Below are positions 1 through 5,300 of a stretch of DNA of 8,278 nt, piece by piece. The notes below the pieces were generated by a model. That model did no database searches and was not told the origin of the DNA. It saw only the letters and a program-made list of their open reading frames with translations. The DNA is from an uncultured Oscillospiraceae bacterium. GTDB taxonomy: Bacteria > Bacillota > Clostridia > Oscillospirales > Oscillospiraceae. How positions within the stretch are numbered: the stretch's first letter is position 1; every line of letters starts with the position of its first letter. The translations under genes and the position numbers were made by a program. The DNA lies in the NCBI GenBank assembly GCA_947631805.1, contig CANRNA010000072.1, positions 1 through 8,278 of the forward strand, written 5' to 3'.

Positions 1-1042
1 CCTGCACCTGGCGGCCGATCTCCGCCAGGGTCTTCTCGTAATTCGCCGGGTCGATGCCGCTGGCCACGATCATGATGCCCTTCATCAGGTCCAGCTCCGA
101 ATCCACGTAATAGCACAGGCTCTGCCTCTCCCGCACATGCAGGAAAAGCTTGGAGGACACATAGCTGGCGCCCGCCGGATCGCCCAGGATATAGTTCATC
201 ACCCGCAGAGCCGCCATATCCGGCTCCTCCATGACCTGGCCCAGGCGGTAACCGATGACCAGCTTCCCCTGGCCCACATCCATCTCCTCGGTGAAGACCC
301 TGGGCTCCTCCTCCAGGGTGTTCAGGCGGATATCGGTGCCCATGTCGAAGTCCAGTTCTCCACGGGGCAGGGTCTCCAGCGCCTCCGCCATGGCGGCAGC
401 CACCCGCTCCGGCGCGGCCGAGCCGCAGTAGAATATCTCCATGGGGCTCACGGCGAGCAATGCCTTATAGTGCCTTGTCAGGGCCACATAGCCCACCGCA
501 CGGGCGCTCTCCTCGTCCCCCAGGGCGTCCACGGCGTAGGCCTCCGCCGGGCACATGAGCTCGATGAGCCGCTGCTGGGCGTATTCGGCCCTGTCGTTGA
601 CCCGGGCGCGGATGAGCTCGACGAGCTTTTGCTTTTCCCCCTCCACATACCGGGGCAGCAGCAGCCCGCCGCGGGTATTGGGCTCCAGAAGCATCTCACC
701 CAAAAGCCGGGCCATGTCCCCCAGCACGTCCGCCCCGCCGGGCAGGGCCGCCCCGTCCACGAACTCCGCCGTGAAGCCCACGCACTGTATCTCCCCCAGC
801 TTTCGCACCGAGGGCTCCAGCCTGGCCCCGTAAAGGCCGTCCAGCCGGGCCCCCAGGGCGGCCATGTCCGGGTATCGGACGGTGCCCCGGCGCAGCACGC
901 TGGGGATGAGGGCGTTCTGGGAGGCCGTCTCCCGGTCCAGCCTGGTGAGCAGATGCAGGCTCATCAGACCGGTCCTGAACTTGTCGGTCTGCAGACATGT
1001 GAGAAATACTCCCGGCAGCAGCTGGGTGCGGGTGCGTTTCAT
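1..1042 (-). CDS. ymfF: YmfF-like M16 (insulinase-fold) protein, catalytically degenerate, 3' end outside window
   Basis: The first 347 residues are present; the family is usually about 420-430 aa, so roughly the last fifth lies beyond the left edge. The ATG at 1040-1042 is preceded by AGGCGGTGA (complement of 1047-1055), one base from a perfect anti-16S match, which fixes the start. The M16 fold is recognisable. Where active members have HxxEH, this protein has ALIPSVLRRGT (residues 44-54), so both zinc histidines and the glutamate are missing. The second M16 domain has KLFLHVRERQSLCYY (298-312), the usual R/Y region. This is the pattern of Bacillus YmfF, the inactive-looking partner encoded beside the HxxEH-bearing YmfH. 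Databases name the family 'EF-P 5-aminopentanol modification-associated', but its biochemical role is unsettled. I infer a cytoplasmic protein (no signal peptide seen) and expect ymfH next, beyond the edge. The family is fairly sure; the role is not. Confidence 0.85.
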   Translation of the reverse strand, partial: MKRTRTQLLPGVFLTCLQTDKFRTGLMSLHLLTRLDRETASQNALIPSVLRRGTVRYPDMAALGARLDGLYGARLEPSVRKLGEIQCVGFTAEFVDGAALPGGADVLGDMARLLGEMLLEPNTRGGLLLPRYVEGEKQKLVELIRARVNDRAEYAQQRLIELMCPAEAYAVDALGDEESARAVGYVALTRHYKALLAVSPMEIFYCGSAAPERVAAAMAEALETLPRGELDFDMGTDIRLNTLEEEPRVFTEEMDVGQGKLVIGYRLGQVMEEPDMAALRVMNYILGDPAGASYVSSKLFLHVRERQSLCYYVDSELDLMKGIMIVASGIDPANYEKTLAEIGRQVQ

Positions 1043-1046
1043 CGAA

Positions 1047-1055
1047 TCACCGCCT
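1047..1055 (-). promoter_or_regulatory. Ribosome binding site of the ymfF-like gene
   Basis: On the minus strand this reads AGGCGGTGA and ends four bases before the ATG. It differs from the ideal AGGAGGTGA at one position. It is the main reason for choosing the start at 1042. Confidence 0.7.
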
Positions 1056-1070
1056 TCGCGCGTTCCTTAT

Positions 1071-1096
1071 CTTTAAGGTAGTACTTTAAGGTAGTA
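1071..1096. repeat. Perfect tandem 13-base direct repeat at the transcription start (possible operator)
   Basis: CTTTAAGGTAGTA occurs twice head to tail (1071-1083 and 1084-1096) without a mismatch. On the minus strand the unit reads TACTACCTTAAAG. The second copy begins at the last base of the -10 box and covers the predicted start of transcription; the first lies in the early leader. That is a classic place for a repressor to bind. The only perfect palindrome in it is AGTACT at the junction (1080-1085), so it looks like two direct half-sites rather than one dyad. I cannot name a cognate regulator. A slippage duplication with no function is also possible. Confidence 0.6.
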
Positions 1097-1124
1097 TTAT
1101 AACATATCTCTCTCATTTTGAAAA
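1096..1124 (-). promoter_or_regulatory. Sigma-A-type extended -10 promoter for the ymfF-like gene
   Basis: On the minus strand, TTTTCA (1119-1124) serves as a 4/6 -35 box. It is separated by exactly 17 bases from a perfect TATAAT (1096-1101), which is preceded by TGT (an extended -10, TGTTATAAT). The predicted transcription start is near 1089, giving a leader of about 47 bases. Both boxes overlap repeat structures described separately, so the promoter is probably regulated. No start-site data are available. Confidence 0.75.
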
Positions 1125-1136
1125 CGCATATTTTCA
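1119..1136. promoter_or_regulatory. Short palindrome over the -35 box (candidate operator)
   Basis: TGAAAA (1119-1124), a six-base spacer, then TTTTCA (1131-1136) form a perfect 6-bp inverted repeat. The left arm is the -35 hexamer of the minus-strand promoter. A dimeric regulator could bind here, but in an AT-rich stretch a 6-bp dyad can occur by chance. Confidence 0.3.
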
Positions 1137-1160
1137 TCCCCCCGACCGGGCGATTTACCC

Positions 1161-1189
1161 TTGCAATTTCTGACGATTTGTGCAAAAAT
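1161..1189 (+). promoter_or_regulatory. Weak candidate promoter for the sugar kinase
   Basis: TTGCAA (1161-1166, 4/6 match to TTGACA) and AAAAAT (1184-1189, 4/6 match to TATAAT) are 17 bases apart in the AT-rich run before the kinase. An alternative pairing uses CTGACG (1170-1175) with the A-rich run at 1192-1198. Neither is strong. The kinase must be transcribed from this region because the gene to its left points away, but the exact promoter is uncertain. Confidence 0.35.
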
Positions 1190-1204
1190 AATAAAAATAC
1201 CATT

Positions 1205-1223
1205 CGTGCGAGGCTGTCGCACG
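1205..1223 (+). promoter_or_regulatory. Perfect 7-bp hairpin in the kinase leader, next to the ribosome binding site
   Basis: CGTGCGA (1205-1211), loop GGCTG, and TCGCACG (1217-1223) form a perfect stem that ends three bases before the AAAGGA ribosome binding site (1226-1231). It has no T-run after it, so it is not a terminator. It could be an operator dyad for a repressor just downstream of the promoter, or an RNA hairpin affecting translation or mRNA stability. Sequence alone does not decide between these. Confidence 0.45.
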
Positions 1224-1225
1224 GG

Positions 1226-1231
1226 AAAGGA
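1226..1231 (+). promoter_or_regulatory. Ribosome binding site of the sugar kinase
   Basis: AAAGGA lies seven bases before the ATG at 1239. It supports that start over the in-frame TTG at 1161, which would add 26 unrelated residues and use the presumed promoter as coding sequence. Confidence 0.7.
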
Positions 1232-1238
1232 TACCAGT

Positions 1239-2324
1239 ATGGAGCACTGCAATCCCCTTTTGAAAGGCATCAACACCCCCCGGTTCATCACCTTCGGCGA
1301 GGTCATGCTCCGTCTGACGCCGCCCAACTACGAGAAGATACGCATGACATCCAGCTTCGACGCCAGCTATGGCGGCAGCGAGGCCAACATCGCACTGGCC
1401 CTGGCGAACCTGGGCATCGACAGCACTTTCTTCAGCGTGGTACCCAACAACTCCCTGGGCAAGAGCGCCGTGCGTATGCTCCGCTCCAACGACGTGCACT
1501 GCACCCCCGTCATCCTCTCCACCCCCGAGGAGACCCCCACCCACCGGCTGGGCACCTATTACCTGGAGACCGGCTACGGCATCCGGGCCAGCAAGGTGAT
1601 ATACGACCGGCAGCACAGCGCCATCACCGAGTACGACCTGAGCAAGGTGGACCTGGACGAACTGCTGGACGGCTTCAACTGGCTGCACCTGAGCGGCATC
1701 ACCCCGGCCCTGAGCCCCAGCTGCGCCCAGTTCATCCTGGACAGCCTGAAAAAGGCCAAGGAGAAGGGCCTGACCGTCAGCTTTGACGGCAACTTCCGCA
1801 GCAAGCTGTGGACCTGGGAGCAGGCCCGGGATTTCTGCACCCAGTGCCTGCCCTATGTAGACGTGCTCCTGGGCATCGAGCCGTACCACCTGTGGAAGGA
1901 CGAGAACGACCACTCCAAGGGCGACTGGAAGGACGGCGTGCCCCTCCAGCCCAGCTATGAGCAGCAGGACGAGGTATTCCAGCGCTTCGTGGAGCGCTAT
2001 CCCAACCTGTCCTGCATCGCCCGGCACGTGCGCTATGTCCACAGCGGCAGCGAAAACAGCCTCATGGCCTATATGTGGTATCAGGGCCACACCTTTGAGA
2101 GCCGCCTTTTCACCTTCAACATCCTGGACCGGGTGGGCGGCGGCGACGCCTTCGCCAGCGGCCTCATCTACGCCATGATGAACGACTATAAGCCCATGGA
2201 CATGGTGAACTTCGCCGTGGCCAGCAGCGTCATCAAGCACACCATCCACGGGGACGCCAACATCACCGACGACGTGGACTCCATCCGGGGCATCATGAGC
2301 GCCAACTACGACATCAAGCGCTGA
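1239..2324 (+). CDS. kdgK: PfkB-family sugar kinase, probable 2-dehydro-3-deoxygluconokinase
   Basis: A complete 361-aa cytoplasmic kinase. Family members transfer phosphate from ATP to a sugar; for KdgK the product is 2-keto-3-deoxy-6-phosphogluconate, on the route from hexuronates or gluconate to pyruvate and glyceraldehyde 3-phosphate. Visible motifs: the N-terminal FGEVMLRLTPP strand (19-29), the substrate-side GGSEAN (45-50), SFDGNFRSKLW (181-191), a D-x-N-x-R..LW pattern typical of KDG kinases, and the C-terminal PfkB signature DRVGGGDAF (297-305) with D303 as expected catalytic base. This family's GGGD replaces the GAGD of ribokinases. The length is slightly above the usual 310-350 aa, because of an extension around residues 216-245. 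No KDPG aldolase, uronate enzyme or transporter is in view, so the substrate is inferred from the family only; another keto-deoxy or ketose sugar is possible. It is transcribed alone, divergently from the M16 gene, and ends in a strong terminator. Confidence 0.85.
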   Translation: MEHCNPLLKGINTPRFITFGEVMLRLTPPNYEKIRMTSSFDASYGGSEANIALALANLGIDSTFFSVVPNNSLGKSAVRMLRSNDVHCTPVILSTPEETPTHRLGTYYLETGYGIRASKVIYDRQHSAITEYDLSKVDLDELLDGFNWLHLSGITPALSPSCAQFILDSLKKAKEKGLTVSFDGNFRSKLWTWEQARDFCTQCLPYVDVLLGIEPYHLWKDENDHSKGDWKDGVPLQPSYEQQDEVFQRFVERYPNLSCIARHVRYVHSGSENSLMAYMWYQGHTFESRLFTFNILDRVGGGDAFASGLIYAMMNDYKPMDMVNFAVASSVIKHTIHGDANITDDVDSIRGIMSANYDIKR

Positions 2325-2342
2325 ATCTTTTCCTACCCGGCG

Positions 2343-2385
2343 GGGCCTGGTGCAAAGCCTTCCCTTTGCACCAGGCCCGCTTTTT
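2343..2385 (+). terminator. Intrinsic terminator of the sugar kinase
   Basis: A perfect 15-bp stem (2343-2357 with 2364-2378), a six-base CCTTCC loop, then GC and five Ts (2381-2385), 18 bases after the kinase stop codon. It also lies directly after the stop of the convergent glucan synthase gene (2387-2389). Read from that strand it folds equally well but has no U-run, so it should terminate mainly plus-strand transcripts and may only protect the other mRNA's 3' end. Confidence 0.9.
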
Positions 2386-2386
2386 G

Positions 2387-5300
2387 TCACGTGATGCGCA
2401 CCTTGCCCTTTTCCACCGTGATGCGGCGGCCGCATATCTCGGCCTCGTAGCCCTCCCAGCCGGAGGGCAGGGCGGGCTTCACCGTCAGGCGGCCCTCCTC
2501 CAGGCGTATCCCCAGCAGGTCCTCCAGCACCACCCGGAAGAACCACCCGGCGGAGCCGGTGTACCAGCTCCACAGGGCCTGGCCGTAGTGGTCGGGGTTT
2601 GCCGACACGTCCGCCGCCAGCACATACCCCTCGGCCCCCCAAAGGTCCGCCGGGTGCTTAGCGGGCAGCAGGTCCAGCAGCATGGCCGTCCCCGCGTCGG
2701 AAAACCCCTCCCGCAGCAGCGCCGAGGCCAGCCACACCGCCCCGTGGGTGTATTGGCCGCCGTTTTCCCGGAAGCCCGGCCCACAGGCGCGGATATATCC
2801 CGGGTCCCGGCCCTCGTCGGTGAAGGGCGGGGCGAAGAGCTTCACGATCCCGTGGGCCCGGTCATACAGCTTATCCACGCTGGAGCGCAGGGCCGTGCGG
2901 ACCCGTTCCCGGTCTGCCTCGGGGCAGAAGGTGGCCCAGCTCTGGGCCACCGAGTCGATGGCACACGCCTCCGCCCCCGCCCCGCCCAGGGGCGCCCCGT
3001 CGGCCCACCAGCCCCGGAGGTACCATCCCCCGTTCCAGCTCCGCTCCGCCGCCGCCGCGAGGGCTCTCCCCTCCTCCCGCCAGCGGGCGGTGTCACCGTC
3101 GCCCAGGCATTGGAGCAGATGGGCGAACCGGCGGGCGATGTGGATGAAAAACCAGGTGAGCCAAACGCTCTCGCCGCCCACCTTGTCCATGCCGTCGTTC
3201 CAGTCTCCGGAGCCGGTCAGCAGCAGCCCGTGGGGCCCCCGGCCCCGGCTCATGGCGCAGTCCATGGCCCTTTTCCCGTGGTCCAGCACCGTCCCCTCGT
3301 CCCGGGAGCGCTCCGGCAGGAAATACCGGTCCCGCTCCCCCGGAGCCAGGGGCGCCGCCTCCAGCCAGGGGGCCCGCTGGGCGCATATCGCCCGGTCCCC
3401 GGTCTTTTCCGTGTACTCGCACAGGGCCCAGACCAGCCACAGCAGATCGTCCGAGCACCGGGTGCGCACGCCGCGGGGCCCGGCGGGGGTCTCGTGCCAC
3501 CAGTGGAGCACGTCTCCCTCCTTGAACTGTCTGGCGCAGCACAGCAGTATATGCTCTCTGGCCCTGGCGGGGGCTATGAGGATGAGATTGGCCGTGTCCT
3601 GGAGCTGATCCCGGAAGCCGTAGGCCCCGCCGCTCTGATACATGCTGGTGCGGGCCATGACCCGGCAGGCCAGGGCCTGATAGGCCGCCCAGCCGTTCAT
3701 CATCCGGTCCAGGTCCCCGTCCGGGGTGCGTATATGCACCCGGCCCAGGGTGGTCCGCCAGCTGTCCCGCACCTTCACAAGCTCCCTGGCGGCCCGGTCC
3801 GGCTCGGCGAGCTGGCGCATGGTCTCCATACTCTCGAACCCGCACACCAGCACGGTCACGCCCCCGCCCTTCCACAGGGCCCCGAAGCAGGGCCGCAGCC
3901 CGCTTCCCGTCCGACCGTCCATCCGGCCTGACAGCCAGGCCGCCGTGTCCCCGGTCCAGCCGGACAGCTTCCGGCTGCACACCGCCCGGAACACCCTGTC
4001 CGGATACATGCCGCGGGGGTTCACCGCCGTGAGACAGCCGTCCTCAAAGCCCGTGATGACGCAGGGGATATCCGCCGCGCTGGCGGTCAAGGCCAGGGGC
4101 AGGTGCCAGCCGATATAGGCCTGGTCCCCGCCCTCGATGAGCATGATGCGGACCTTGTACCCGTTGGGCACGAAGGCGGTCAGGCTGCATCCGCTCTTCT
4201 CCCACCGGGTCCAGCCGAAGCCGTTCGTCACCCGGCACGTCCCCTCTCCGGCGAACAGGCTCCGCCGTCCCTGGGCCGTCACCAGCTCCAGAGTCTCCCC
4301 GCCGGTGGTGGCCTCCGGGTCGTTGCGCCAGGGGTCGATGGGGCACTCCCTGGCGTTTTCCAGCCACATAAACCCGGTGCCGCAGTCCGCCGCCAGATAG
4401 CCGAAGCTGCCGTTGGTCAGCACGTTGCACCAGGCCCGGGGCGGCAGAGGCGGGGTCTCATAGCGCACCGCGCCCCCGGCCAGCCAGACCGTCTCCGGGG
4501 CCTCCCGGCCCCTGACGGGGGCGGGCCGCAGGGCTGGCAGGCCGCCGAAGCGCCGCTCCCGTGGGGCGCGGACCGTCACCGCCGCGGCGGCTATCTCCCC
4601 GCCCCCGGTGAACCATACCCCGCCCCGTATCCCCTCGAAGGAGGCGAGGCCGTACTTGTCCAGATACCGGCGCAGAGTGTCCTGCCGGGGGGTGAGATAC
4701 TCCCCCTCCTCCCCGGTCTCGATGACCAGGTCCGCGCTGACGCCACAGGCGGTCATCAGGGCGTGGCGCTTTATCATCCGCCGGGCCTCCGTCACGTCCT
4801 GGTCCGCCTGGACATAGACGATGGGCTCGTCCCCGGAAAGGCCCTTCTTCCACAGGACCTCCCGGCTGGCGCCGGGCCGGGCCTCCACCTGGGGGGAGCA
4901 CACCGACCCGGCCAGCTCAAAGGCGGCGCGCATCCCCTCGGCCCCCATGCCCAGCAGGGAGGCCATGGAGCTGGCCATGTCCGCCGTGGCGCCGGTCAGG
5001 ATGCGGCGGGCTCCCTCCTCGGCCTCCTTTCGGCTCCGGCCGAAGCACAGCGCCAGCACGGCGCAGCCGCCCTCCGGCAGCCGCCCCTCCACCGTCACAG
5101 GCCCGTGCATCTGCCAGCCCGCGCCCTCCGCTGCCCGGAGGTCTATCGTGGCCGCCAGACACAGCCACGCCTCCGGCACGGTCCCCCTGGCCAGCCGCCG
5201 GACCAAAACGGCCCCCCGGTGGACAGACACCTCCAAGCCCAGCCGCCAGAACGCGGGATGGGCCTGGAAATCCCCCTCCGCCGCCAGCACCGGCTCGAAC

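Noticed and set aside
137..1081. 314-codon open frame on the plus strand
   Set aside because: It is antisense to the M16 gene. Its product is low-complexity, rich in His, Gly, Pro and Gln, with no recognisable domain, and the opposite frame is a clear family member.
1161..1163. In-frame TTG as the kinase start
   Set aside because: It would add 26 residues unlike PfkB proteins. The ATG at 1239 has a properly spaced AAAGGA, and 1161-1223 looks like promoter and leader.
1043..1238. Possible riboswitch or small RNA in the divergent intergenic region
   Set aside because: Only simple short repeats and one small hairpin are visible; nothing resembles a known multi-helix riboswitch, and each leader is short.
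1155..2642. 495-codon open frame on the minus strand
   Set aside because: It is antisense to the whole kinase, crosses the kinase terminator and runs into the synthase gene in another frame. The product is Val/Gly/Ala/His-rich with no motif; this is a GC-rich shadow frame.
2366..3931. 521-codon open frame on the plus strand
   Set aside because: It starts inside the terminator stem and lies antisense to the GH94 domain. The product is Pro/Gly/Ala-rich and unlike any family.
3093..3980. 295-codon minus-strand open frame overlapping the synthase
   Set aside because: It is a frame-shifted reading of the same GH94 coding sequence; the main frame carries all conserved motifs without interruption, so there is no frameshift.
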